34,290 nucleotides of DNA, from assembly GCA_018335295.1 (NCBI GenBank), contig JAGXKI010000023.1:1-34290 (forward strand). Reading direction: 5' to 3'. The stretch comes from a bacterium (GTDB lineage Bacteria; Acidobacteriota; Aminicenantia; Aminicenantales; Aminicenantaceae). Below, piece by piece: positions 25,790-33,604 of this stretch. Under the pieces are notes generated by a model. It ran no database searches. It was not told where the DNA came from and worked only from the letters and a program-made list of their open reading frames with translations. Numbering within the stretch: position 1 is the first letter of the stretch; each line of letters begins with the position of its first letter. The translations under genes and the position numbers were made by a program.

Positions 25790-26131
25790 TCAGCAGGTCA
25801 AGTGAAGAGCCGCGATCGTTTTCTTTTTTTTCTGAAGTTTATTGAATAAAGATACGGCTTTTTCGGTGGGTTCGGCATAAACTTCGATCCCCTTGGATTG
25901 AAGGTAGGAAAGGATTTTGGATGGAACATCCATCACTCCGTAGTTTCCGGTCCCTACAACAAGAATCTCGGGTTGCGCCTGGATGATATCTTGGAGGTCT
26001 TCGATATGAAGAGAGTGGCCTTCTTTTCTCCACCAGGACGAATCCACTTTATCTGGATAGATGATGACATCTGAAGTATATATAGTTCCGTCAATGGTGA
26101 TTTTTCCGAAACTGTAGTGTTCAACCTTCAT
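25790..26131 (-). CDS. Mth938-like domain protein (DUF498)
   Basis: This small soluble protein, about 113 residues, matches the Mth938/DUF498 (PF04430) family. It opens MKVEHYSFGKITIDGTIYTSDVIIYPDKV, then has WWRKEGHSLHIEDL and the core ILVVGTGNYGVMDV. The end is the helix containing PTEKAVSLFNKL. The family fold is known, but its biochemical role in bacteria is not. The frame stays open to TTG 26173, but AAGGG close before ATG 26131 and the family-typical N-terminus favour the shorter form. It lies 63 bases downstream of the DUF4412-like gene and is probably co-transcribed with it. Confidence 0.88.
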   Translation of the reverse strand: MKVEHYSFGKITIDGTIYTSDVIIYPDKVDSSWWRKEGHSLHIEDLQDIIQAQPEILVVGTGNYGVMDVPSKILSYLQSKGIEVYAEPTEKAVSLFNKLQKKKKTIAALHLTC

Positions 26132-26194
26132 TTTCCCTTTTTTTATTTTCTCATCCCTCATTTTCTGTGTCAAACACGTGAAATAGGGAACAGC

Positions 26195-26944
26195 TTATCT
26201 TTTCTGCTGCAGGGGGTTGTATTCTGTTTTTTTGTATCCTTGGGGAAGTTGATAGGTCCCCGAGGGAGCTTCTTTTTTCTCCACTGAAATCACTTCTTCA
26301 CGGGTGATCATTTCACTCCCCATCATCTTCATGGAAGTATGAGTCAGGACAGGGTAACCCTCGATTTTTTTAAACTCTTTCACCAGGTTTTTGGTGAAGG
26401 GATTGATGGAGAGAAGTTCATCGGTGAATTTTTTGTAAACATCCAGATCGATTCCGGTATCTTTAGTGGACCATATTTCCATTTTTATGGGCATGTTCAT
26501 CTCCATCATGGTGGCTGAAATATCCACCACATATTTTCGGGCCTTCCACTGTTTGATTTTTTTGGTTTCACCGGTATCTGTGACTGAAGAAGAGACTTCC
26601 ATCATATCGAGCATTTTTTGAGCTTCAGAGGAAAGGGCTTTTTCTAGATCAATCGGGAGGTTGATTTCTGAATAAGTTTTTTGGCTGTGATCGATGATGT
26701 ATATTTTCTTTTTATCCAGACGGATGATGGTAGTCCTCTGTTTTCCCTGGTCATCTCTCAGTTTATTCTTGGCAATCCAAGTAATGCCCTGTTCTTCTCT
26801 CTCCGGTGTTTGTTTTTCCATGGTGCTTTTTGAGCTGAAATGATGGATTTTTTTTATGTAGAAATCGGATTGAAGGGGAGAGGGACAAAGGAAAATAAAA
26901 AGGAAAAAACAGAGAAAGAAACTTCCCCAAGCTTTTTTTCTCAT
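26195..26944 (-). CDS. Exported DUF4412-like protein of unknown function
   Basis: The predicted protein has 249 residues with a hydrophobic signal peptide (MRKKAWGSFFLCFFLFIFLCP, cleavage near residue 26). The mature part is beta-rich. It contains a segment like IIRLDKKKIYIIDHSQKTYSEI (a bound-metal or lipoprotein-like sheet in DUF4412 relatives), then KQWKARKYVVDI, a Met-rich stretch (MMEMNMPIKMEIW), and a YPVLTHTSMKMMGSEMITREEV strand pair. It probably works in the periplasm or outer membrane, with unknown ligand. I chose ATG 26944 because AAAGGAGA lies about seven bases upstream; the frame extends to 26974 without such support. Repeat copy C lies upstream. Confidence 0.75.
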   Translation of the reverse strand: MRKKAWGSFFLCFFLFIFLCPSPLQSDFYIKKIHHFSSKSTMEKQTPEREEQGITWIAKNKLRDDQGKQRTTIIRLDKKKIYIIDHSQKTYSEINLPIDLEKALSSEAQKMLDMMEVSSSVTDTGETKKIKQWKARKYVVDISATMMEMNMPIKMEIWSTKDTGIDLDVYKKFTDELLSINPFTKNLVKEFKKIEGYPVLTHTSMKMMGSEMITREEVISVEKKEAPSGTYQLPQGYKKTEYNPLQQKR

Positions 26945-27020
26945 AAAACGTTCTCCTTTTAGCCGTATTGACATCTATGATTCTTTGATCTCCAGCCCCC
27001 TTTGATACGCCAAATGGGCG

Positions 27021-27058
27021 CCGAAAATCAGGTAAATAGGTATTGTGTCCCCAATTTT
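27021..27058 (+). repeat. TGTCCCCA repeat, copy C
   Basis: CCGAAAATCAGGTAAATAGG followed by TATTGTGTCCCCAATTTT is a close relative of 20270-20307 and shares a 12-base core with 13660-13671. It lies between the DUF4412-like gene and the second S9 gene, next to a small CGCC...GGCG hairpin (27008-27020). Confidence 0.65.
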
Positions 27059-27061
27059 CAT

Positions 27062-29917
27062 TTAGTTGATGATTTCCTTCGTTTTTTCCTTAAGGTGCTC
27101 TTTCAGTTTGAGGTGGGGAATCCCTTTTTCCCACCACTTAGGCACCGGCTTTCCTCTTAAGTAGTGATCGAAAAATTCCTGCATCCTCACAAAATAATCC
27201 TTTTGGTTGGCTGGTTTGCGAAGTCCGTGGTTTTCTCCTTTATACTGGAGCATCACCACAGGCTTTTTGAGACGCCTCAGGGTGTTGAAGTATTCGATCC
27301 CTTGATTCCAGTCCACGGCCCCGTCTTTATCGTTGTGGAGCAGAAGGAGGGGAGTGGAGACCTTTTCCGCATGATAGACTGGAGAATTTCTCTGGTAGGC
27401 TTGGAGGTTGTCCCAGTATCCTCCTTTAAACCGCCCTTGGCTGCTTTCAAAGATGGGCTGATTTGCGGATCCGGTGTTCCAGTAGATGGAACTGTACATG
27501 CTGATCATATTGGTCAGGGGAGCTCCGGCCACGGCCGCCTCAAACAGATCGGTCTGGGTGATAAGAAAAGTCGTTTGATAGCCGCCCCAGGAATGACCGT
27601 GCAGGCCGATGTTGTTTTTATCCACAATCCCGGTATCGATGGCCGCTTTGATGGCAGGAAGAACACACCACACCGCAGACATCCCTGGATTGTTGATTTT
27701 ATAGGTGATATCCGGCATCAATACCGCATATCCCCGGCTGGTGTAAACGGATTTGTTGAACCCGTAGGCTCTGGGCATGGAATAATGATGGAGTCTCTGG
27801 GAGAGTTCTTCATAGATATACACGACAGTAGGATAGCTTTTTCCTTCCTCGTAGTTGGAAGGAAGGAATAAGGCGCCTTGGAGCTTGTCTCCTTGGTCGC
27901 TGGTGTAATCGAGAAGCCGGGTGCCGTCGGACCATAGGAAATTTTCCTGTTGAGGGTTGGCCTCGGTTATTTTTTCTCCCTTTTTGAGAGAAGGGCCTGA
28001 GACATAATAATCGGGGTAATCTTTGTGGGTTTCTTTGGTGTAAAGAAAGACATCTTCATCTTTGGCTTTGATGAGTCGGGAGTAGGCGGCATCGTCCCAG
28101 AGAAGTCTTTTGGCTCCGGGTTTTCCTTTGTCGATTCGAGCAATCCCGGCTTTTTTGGTCCATTCTCCGTAGGTGGAAAAATAAACAGAGCCAGAAAGGT
28201 CTATTCCTTTCTCTTCAGGGTCTAATCGGAAGCGGCGCCTGTATCGGATGTTTTTTTCTTTCCCGTCCACAGTGAGATTGGTTCCTTTCCCTCCGTGGAC
28301 CGGGATATTCCACACATCCCAGTTGTCATACAGGAGCACCGAAACGCCGTCTTTAACCCACCCTACAGGACGGATGGGAGGTTTTTTGACGTTGTGGTCG
28401 TCTTCTTTGTCGATAAAGGAAGTCGGAACGTCTTTGGTGATGTTGAAACTTTTCCCCGAGGCCATCTCATAGGTATAAAAATGGCCGTCTTTATAGTAGA
28501 GAAAATGAGTTCCCTCCGGGGAAGCACCGTAAAACCAGCGGTTTTTTTCCAGAGCCAGGCGGCGTTCTCCTGTTTTTAAGTCCACCACATAGATATCCTG
28601 GTAGCGCCGGCCGTTGAGGTTTCCCATCAATTCGTACTTTTCTCTATCGATCCCGATACCCCATCTGTGTTCGGGGGCAGGGATCACTCTTCGGACTTTA
28701 TCGTCAGCCAGGCGGATAAATTTTTTCTCATCAACTCTGTAGGTGGAAAGATAATTGAATTTTTCGTCTCTTTTTTCCTGGACCTGCTGCATGGACTGGA
28801 GCCGATTGTCCTTCCAGTGCCAGATAACCAGGTCGGGAAGGTCTTCTTTATCCAATTCTTCTTCAGGAGTTTTTTTCTCTTCCTCTTTTTCTTCTTTGGC
28901 GGGAGCCTCTTTTTCTTTCTTTTCTTCTTTTTTCTCTAGTTCATGGATTCCGAATAGAAGACCAGAAAGGTCTTTAGTCCAGAATGGTTTTCGGTGAGGG
29001 CTGATGGTCATTCCCTTAGGGAAATGGGAGTCTTCTTGAGGGTTGTAAATCACTTTCTGAGGAGGAGAAGATTTGAGGTCCGTGAATCCGATCACCGAGT
29101 AAAGCTTGTTTTCGTAGTTTTCATCTTCTTTTCCTTTGAGTACAGCCAGACCTTCTCCTTCTTCTGTCCAGTTCAGACTCTTGTACACGGCTTCATCTGT
29201 GTCTAAAGGAGTGATCACTCCTGTTTTCATGTTGCGGAATTGAACTCCGTTTCCGGTTTTATCCTGGGCGTCGATGATCCAGGCCAGCCAACGGCCTTTT
29301 TTATCAAAAGCAAACTCGGAAACATTTCCAAAATTGTACTGCTGTGAGGGAGAGAGTTCATAGAGGAGAAGGTCCGATCCCTCCCATTTTTCCTTTTCTT
29401 TTTTTTGGCTTTCTGGAGGATACTTGTGGAAAGCGATCCAGGAAGGATTTTCCCCAGAAAAAGAAAATTGTTTCACCTTCTCAAATTCTTTTTTTTCTCC
29501 GGAAGAAAGGTTGACCAGACCGGCTTTGTTATAAGGCTTTTTTTTCTGTTTTTTGAGTTTTTCAGCTTCTTCTTTGGTAGGATATATGGGGTAAGCCACC
29601 CATTGGGAATCATGGGAAAACGAAATATTGGAAGAGGAAGGAGCTTTTCCCATAGGAAAGCGGTATTCTTTATCTCCCTTGGTCTCCCGGATCACAAAGG
29701 TGCTGTTTCCCTCATTGGGGGAGAGCTGGTAGGCAAACCAGCGTCCGTCGTTAGACAAGACAGGAGTGCGGATGCTTTTCCAATCCAGAATGTCCTGGAT
29801 GTTCTCTAGGGGGCGGGGTTCAGTGGAATTCTTTTTATCGGCAGCCTCTCCCTGAAAAGGGATGATCCAGAGCATCCCTAAAACACATAGGAGGATGATT
29901 ATTTTTTTTCTTTCCAT
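27062..29917 (-). CDS. Secreted S9-family (prolyl oligopeptidase-like) peptidase 2
   Basis: The 951-residue paralogue of the 20437 gene has the same order: signal peptide (MERKKIIILLCVLGMLWIIP to about residue 25), propeller-like region and hydrolase domain. The active-site residues are Ser776 in GHSWGGY, Asp in HNDKDGAVDW and His in GENHGLRK. The charged insertions occur at the same three places as in the paralogue (about 114-128, 167-178 and 327-360), but here the third is the longest. A secreted peptidase for uptake of peptides from outside the cell is the simplest reading. GGAGAG sits about five bases before the ATG. It is transcribed away from the membrane protein gene at 30129 with a 211-base gap. 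Confidence 0.93.
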   Translation of the reverse strand: MERKKIIILLCVLGMLWIIPFQGEAADKKNSTEPRPLENIQDILDWKSIRTPVLSNDGRWFAYQLSPNEGNSTFVIRETKGDKEYRFPMGKAPSSSNISFSHDSQWVAYPIYPTKEEAEKLKKQKKKPYNKAGLVNLSSGEKKEFEKVKQFSFSGENPSWIAFHKYPPESQKKEKEKWEGSDLLLYELSPSQQYNFGNVSEFAFDKKGRWLAWIIDAQDKTGNGVQFRNMKTGVITPLDTDEAVYKSLNWTEEGEGLAVLKGKEDENYENKLYSVIGFTDLKSSPPQKVIYNPQEDSHFPKGMTISPHRKPFWTKDLSGLLFGIHELEKKEEKKEKEAPAKEEKEEEKKTPEEELDKEDLPDLVIWHWKDNRLQSMQQVQEKRDEKFNYLSTYRVDEKKFIRLADDKVRRVIPAPEHRWGIGIDREKYELMGNLNGRRYQDIYVVDLKTGERRLALEKNRWFYGASPEGTHFLYYKDGHFYTYEMASGKSFNITKDVPTSFIDKEDDHNVKKPPIRPVGWVKDGVSVLLYDNWDVWNIPVHGGKGTNLTVDGKEKNIRYRRRFRLDPEEKGIDLSGSVYFSTYGEWTKKAGIARIDKGKPGAKRLLWDDAAYSRLIKAKDEDVFLYTKETHKDYPDYYVSGPSLKKGEKITEANPQQENFLWSDGTRLLDYTSDQGDKLQGALFLPSNYEEGKSYPTVVYIYEELSQRLHHYSMPRAYGFNKSVYTSRGYAVLMPDITYKINNPGMSAVWCVLPAIKAAIDTGIVDKNNIGLHGHSWGGYQTTFLITQTDLFEAAVAGAPLTNMISMYSSIYWNTGSANQPIFESSQGRFKGGYWDNLQAYQRNSPVYHAEKVSTPLLLLHNDKDGAVDWNQGIEYFNTLRRLKKPVVMLQYKGENHGLRKPANQKDYFVRMQEFFDHYLRGKPVPKWWEKGIPHLKLKEHLKEKTKEIIN

Positions 29918-30084
29918 GATTCTCTCCTTTGCCTCATATTTATCCTACACCATAAATAAAAAAATCCATATTTATAAATAACACAAAGAGCATGAATGAG
30001 TTAAGAGAATTTTTTTAAGAAGTAGGTAAAAAGTGGGCTCGGTCCAGGCCTTTCTCGCTATCACCGTAGCTTTTAAGCTGAAAT

Positions 30085-30126
30085 AAAGACCTGTTTCTTA
30101 CTGGCTAAGATGAGAAGGAGGTCTTT
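30085..30126 (-). terminator. Stem-loop directly after the 30129 gene
   Basis: AAAGACCT (30085-30092) and AGGTCTTT (30119-30126) are perfect 8-base inverted copies, starting two bases after the stop codon of the minus-strand gene. The loop is 26 bases and only TTT precedes ATTTC on the minus strand, so it is at best a weak terminator; it may be another RNA structure. Confidence 0.35.
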
Positions 30127-30128
30127 TA

Positions 30129-30944
30129 TTAGGGGAACGGAGCTTTCTTAGGAACTTCGGCATAATCGAGTTCCGAACCCAGGAGGCTGTGGGGAATGAT
30201 GTAGGTAGCCAGGAGGATTAGGGAGGCTCCCAGGACCCATTTGCGGGCCGGTTTCCCTCCCCGGCCGGCAATCAAGGCCAAGATCCAGGCTGCCAAAGCT
30301 ACCAGGGTTTTGGTATCGGTGAGGTCATGACCCAAGGGAAACCCAGACCAGAATTCACCGAAGGCAAAATACTGAACCAGAGGGCCGAAGATAAATCCAC
30401 CTATAAAGAGAAATCCGGTGGTCCATAAAGCCAGTTTCCGGGGATTGCCTTGAGGATGCAGAGCTTCCAATCCGGCTCGGTTGGAAAAAAGGATGGCCAG
30501 GAACATAAGGATAATATGGGGGATGAGAAGAAAAGGAGGAACCGAGCCTTTAAAACGGATGACCACAGGTTGCTTCGGAGGCAGGGTGATTTGTTTCCCA
30601 TTGCGGGATAAAATCACTTTATAGTCCAATTTTCCCGCCGGAGGCTGGGAAGGAAGGGAGGCTGTCAAAGATTCACCTTTCCTTTTCAGAGGAATAGAGC
30701 TCCAGCAATCAGAGGTGGGATGCCTTTTGTAAAGAAGTTTTCCCTTAACTTCCGGATTCTCAACAGTCAGAGAAAGAAGATAATTTTTACCTGTTTCATG
30801 ACTCCGAAGGAATTTGTATTGAATCAAAGACCCTGCAAACTCGACCTCTCCCCGGATAGGATAGGTAGGTCCAGTCATTCGTTGAAATACGGCGGCCAGG
30901 ATGGTGATGAGAAAAGCCATCATCCACAGCCGTGTCTTTTTCAT
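30129..30944 (-). CDS. Conserved membrane protein of unknown function with N-terminal extracytoplasmic beta domain
   Basis: The 271-residue protein starts with one hydrophobic helix (about 5-22). A beta-rich region (about 25-132) follows, with GPTYPIRGEVEFAGSLIQYK, KLLYKRHPTSDCWSSIPLKR and LPSQPPAGKLDYKVIL. It ends with about four more membrane helices (about 140-260). The segment FGPLVQYFAFGEFWSGFPLGHDLTDTK between helices is distinctive. I recall similar uncharacterised proteins in Bacteroidota and related phyla, but I know no function. The beta region resembles an immunoglobulin-like fold facing the periplasm. The ribosome binding site is weak (GAGAAAAG). No partner genes adjoin it. Confidence 0.7.
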   Translation of the reverse strand: MKKTRLWMMAFLITILAAVFQRMTGPTYPIRGEVEFAGSLIQYKFLRSHETGKNYLLSLTVENPEVKGKLLYKRHPTSDCWSSIPLKRKGESLTASLPSQPPAGKLDYKVILSRNGKQITLPPKQPVVIRFKGSVPPFLLIPHIILMFLAILFSNRAGLEALHPQGNPRKLALWTTGFLFIGGFIFGPLVQYFAFGEFWSGFPLGHDLTDTKTLVALAAWILALIAGRGGKPARKWVLGASLILLATYIIPHSLLGSELDYAEVPKKAPFP

Positions 30945-31100
30945 TTTCTTTTCTCTATTTAACTCAAAATGGCTAAAAACTCAGAGCTTAGAATCTTTGG
31001 ATTCATCCATATTAAATAAAATATCACTTAAAGACAAATAATATTTGATGAGCTTTATACCTCCGTTGCTCTTTTCTATGGAGGATTCAGGCTTAAAGGG

Positions 31101-31130
31101 TTGTATGGATTAGATTCCATTTGGTATAAT
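31101..31130 (+). promoter_or_regulatory. Promoter of the CBM9-like gene
   Basis: A perfect TATAAT -10 (31125-31130) lies 18 bases after a weak TTGTAT -35 (31101-31106). Transcription should start near 31137, giving a short leader that contains the AAAGGAGGA ribosome binding site and then ATG 31154. Confidence 0.55.
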
Positions 31131-31153
31131 AAATTGGAATTAAAGGAGGAAAA

Positions 31154-31996
31154 ATGAGGAGAATTTCAATAATCACCGTGATTTCTTTCGCTATTTTTAT
31201 ACTTGGAGGGATGGGTCTCGGTCACGGCGACGAAAAGGCTGTGAAGAGTTATTGGGCCTCTTCTCCTCTAAAGATTGACGGCTCTTATATGGATTGGTCA
31301 GGGGCGTCCATGAAGTTTGAAAAAAGTGTAATGGTGGACTATGCATTCATGAATGATGCCAATAATCTTTATGTACTTTTCATTTTCAAGGATAAAAAGT
31401 ATCTCAGTTCCATTGGTCAAACAGGAATAACGATATGGATCAACAATCAAGGGAAAAAGAAGGAAAAATACGGCATTAAATTTATGAAAGAAAAAATTAA
31501 ACCGGATAAATTTATTTCTATGTATGAAAACCAGAAAGGCCCTCTTCCCGAAGAAAAGAAAAAAAAGATGCGAAAAAAGCCTTTTTACCTGGTAAATAAA
31601 GTGAATGTGATAAATAAGAAAAGCAAATCAAAATCTTCAGAAAAATATTTCAAACCCGCTGTTTACAGGGATAAAAAACAAGGAAATATGTATGTGTATG
31701 AATTTGCGATCCCTCTGGAAAGAGTTGCGGAGGTGGCTCCGGGAGTAGGAGCCCAGCCGGGAGAAAAAGTGAAAGTAGGATTTGAGTGGGGAGGAATGAC
31801 TAAAGAGATGAAAGCGGCTCTGATGAAGCGAAGAGCCATGGCCAGCACCCAAGCGAAGGCTTCGAAAAGAACAGGGGATCCCACGAAAACTCATAGTCGT
31901 CAAGGAAGTGGAGGGCCCGGGGATTTTAAAGAAGGAAGAGCAAAGAAGTACTCCTTCTGGATGGATTTGAAGTTAGCTCAGAAGGCTCAAAAATAA
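31154..31996 (+). CDS. Exported CBM9/DOMON-like protein
   Basis: The 280-residue protein has a signal peptide (about 1-24). The start of the mature part, SSPLKIDGSYMDWSGASMKFEKSVMVDYAFMNDANNLYVLFIFKD, is the usual opening of carbohydrate-binding-module-9-like domains, which are also found in cytochrome-binding and other exported proteins. Further strands include GITIWINNQGKKKEKYGIKF, MYVYEFAIPLERV and PGEKVKVGFEWGG. A Lys-rich segment (about 115-175) and a low-complexity Ser/Gly/Lys stretch (about 230-260) interrupt it. There is no catalytic domain, so it is probably a binding or structural protein of the envelope. AAGGAGGA gives a strong ribosome binding site. It converges on the EamA gene with a 7-base gap. 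Confidence 0.78.
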   Translation: MRRISIITVISFAIFILGGMGLGHGDEKAVKSYWASSPLKIDGSYMDWSGASMKFEKSVMVDYAFMNDANNLYVLFIFKDKKYLSSIGQTGITIWINNQGKKKEKYGIKFMKEKIKPDKFISMYENQKGPLPEEKKKKMRKKPFYLVNKVNVINKKSKSKSSEKYFKPAVYRDKKQGNMYVYEFAIPLERVAEVAPGVGAQPGEKVKVGFEWGGMTKEMKAALMKRRAMASTQAKASKRTGDPTKTHSRQGSGGPGDFKEGRAKKYSFWMDLKLAQKAQK

Positions 31997-32003
31997 TATC
32001 TTT

Positions 32004-32918
32004 CTAGAAGAAAGTTACCAGAAACCCTCCAATTACCGCAATGAGAACAGCAGCTACTCTTTCTTTGGTGGCTTTCTCTTTGAGAAAAAGGATTCCCATC
32101 ACAAAAATAAATATAGTGGTGAGTTGATTCAAAGCAGAGGCTACGGAAGTGAAGGTGAATTTCATCCCTCCCATCCAGGTGATTAGGGCTAGATAACCTC
32201 CCAGGAGGGAGCCGGGAAGCATGGGTTTCCAGTTTTTAAGGGTGAAGGTGGATTTCCAAATCGACGGCCCCTTCGGATGGAAAAGAATGACCACTCCTAA
32301 TATCAGCATTCCTGCCACGCTGCGCACCAATGTGGCCCAGAGAAGAGGGGACCGGTTCAAAAGAGGTTTGATCATCACAATGCTTACAGCCAAAGAAAAC
32401 ATAGCTCCAATTCCTAAAAAAATACCTGTGAGGAGGTCCTTTGGAGAAATTGGAGAGCGGTGATTTTTTTGGGTGATGGTCAAGACGGCTGAGATGATAA
32501 GGAGAACTCCCAAAAGCTGAAGAAGGCTCATCCTTTCTCCGATAAAAACAAAAGAAAGGAGGATCACAAAAGGGCTGTAAAAGCAGCTCACAATGGCCGA
32601 AAGCCCGGCTCCCAGGCGGTTTAAACTGGCGAACAATAAGGTGTCCGAGATCGCAATCCCTAGGATCCCGCTTAAAATCAGCAGCCCGTAACTTTTCCAT
32701 GAAACCTGGAGAAAAATGGCTTCATTTACTGCCCACATAGTGAGAGGAAAAACCACACAGGAGAATAAATTTTTAAAGAAATTTAAACCGAGAGGATGGA
32801 CAGTCCTTCCAGAAACACGAAAAAGGATGATCGCTGAGGCCCAGATAAAGGCTGAGCTGGCAGAAAGGGATTCTCCCAGATAAGAAAAGTTCAGCAATAG
32901 TTCTGACAGACGTTCCAT
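32004..32918 (-). CDS. EamA-family (drug/metabolite transporter superfamily) permease
   Basis: The 304-residue inner-membrane protein has about ten hydrophobic helices in two similar halves, as in EamA transporters. The first half contains SSAFIWASAIILFR and ILSGILGIAISDTLLFASLNRLGAGLSAIVSCFYSPFVILLSFVFIGE. The second half ends with the parallel phrase VASALNQLTTIFIFVMGILFLKEKATKERVAAVLIAVIGGFLV. Such proteins export amino acids, nucleotide-like compounds or drugs; the substrate cannot be deduced. The start has no strong ribosome binding site. No metabolic partner gene adjoins it. Confidence 0.92.
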   Translation of the reverse strand: MERLSELLLNFSYLGESLSASSAFIWASAIILFRVSGRTVHPLGLNFFKNLFSCVVFPLTMWAVNEAIFLQVSWKSYGLLILSGILGIAISDTLLFASLNRLGAGLSAIVSCFYSPFVILLSFVFIGERMSLLQLLGVLLIISAVLTITQKNHRSPISPKDLLTGIFLGIGAMFSLAVSIVMIKPLLNRSPLLWATLVRSVAGMLILGVVILFHPKGPSIWKSTFTLKNWKPMLPGSLLGGYLALITWMGGMKFTFTSVASALNQLTTIFIFVMGILFLKEKATKERVAAVLIAVIGGFLVTFF

Positions 32919-33102
32919 TTTATGAGATCAAAATTCCGGTTTTCCCGTGAAATTTGGAATTAGAGTTCAAGTCCTTTCCTTAATTAGAGAATTCCTTTGA
33001 CAGAATCATTTTTTATAGCAGAGTCCCCAAAGGAGGTCAAATAAGGGAGGAAAAGGGAGAAAAGAGAAATCCTTAGTTTAAGAAAATTGAATTATAAAAG
33101 AG

Positions 33103-33429
33103 TCAATCGTTTTTGCTTTCACCTGAATCAGACTGGTGGGAGTTTTCGGTTTGCTGAGAATTGTTTTTATCAGAATTTTCCTTTGTCTCTTTTTCTTCAT
33201 TTTTTTCAGGGACCTTTTTCTCTTTGGTTTCTTCTATCTCAACTCCTAATAATTTAGCGGTGCCTTCATATATTTTTTGGTATGAATTTTTGGACTCCTG
33301 GAGTTGAGCCAGCTTTTTTCGGGCTTCTTGGATTTCTTTTTCCATTTCAGCATCTAATTTTTCAACCATTTTTTTGGCCTCTTCCATAGCTTTTCTGTAA
33401 ACTTCCTCTTCTTCTTTTTTTAAGGACAT
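33103..33429 (-). CDS. Small highly charged coiled-coil protein, unknown function
   Basis: This 108-residue soluble protein has no signal peptide. Residues about 1-60 form a Glu/Lys-rich helix with heptad-like spacing of Met, Leu and Ala (MSLKKEEEEVYRKAMEEAKK...KLAQLQESKN). The tail (about 70-108) is acidic, Asn/Gln/Ser-rich and probably disordered. I do not recognise a family. It is likely real because AAAGGAGAAAAGC precedes the ATG and a good promoter lies upstream (33452-33481). It stands alone, between the EamA gene and the divergent serine-hydrolase-like gene. Confidence 0.7.
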   Translation of the reverse strand: MSLKKEEEEVYRKAMEEAKKMVEKLDAEMEKEIQEARKKLAQLQESKNSYQKIYEGTAKLLGVEIEETKEKKVPEKNEEKETKENSDKNNSQQTENSHQSDSGESKND

Positions 33430-33451
33430 GCTTTTCTCCTTTCTTTACATA

Positions 33452-33481
33452 ATCTTACTTCCCCTGAAATGAGAGCGTCAA
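33452..33481 (-). promoter_or_regulatory. Promoter of the coiled-coil protein gene
   Basis: On the minus strand TTGACG (33481-33476) is followed after 18 bases by TAAGAT (33457-33452), about 23 bases before ATG 33429. The predicted leader is short and includes the ribosome binding site. Confidence 0.5.
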
Positions 33482-33542
33482 TCACCTTTTAAGGGGATAT
33501 TTGATTTCTTTGTAGAAAAGATGAGGACCCATTAAATGGATA

Positions 33543-33571
33543 TTGCAGTTTGAGAGGAGCTTAGATAAAAT
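33543..33571 (+). promoter_or_regulatory. Possible promoter of the serine-hydrolase-like gene
   Basis: TTGCAG (33543-33548), a 17-base spacer and TAAAAT (33566-33571) lie about 33 bases before ATG 33605. The -10 is good and the -35 weak. Confidence 0.4.
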
Positions 33572-33604
33572 ACAGTCAGTCTATTTTTTTAAAAAGAGGT
33601 GTTT

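Noticed and set aside
27164-27871. 235-residue plus-strand frame opposite the second S9 gene
   Set aside because: It is antisense to the conserved hydrolase domain including the catalytic serine; a chance open frame.
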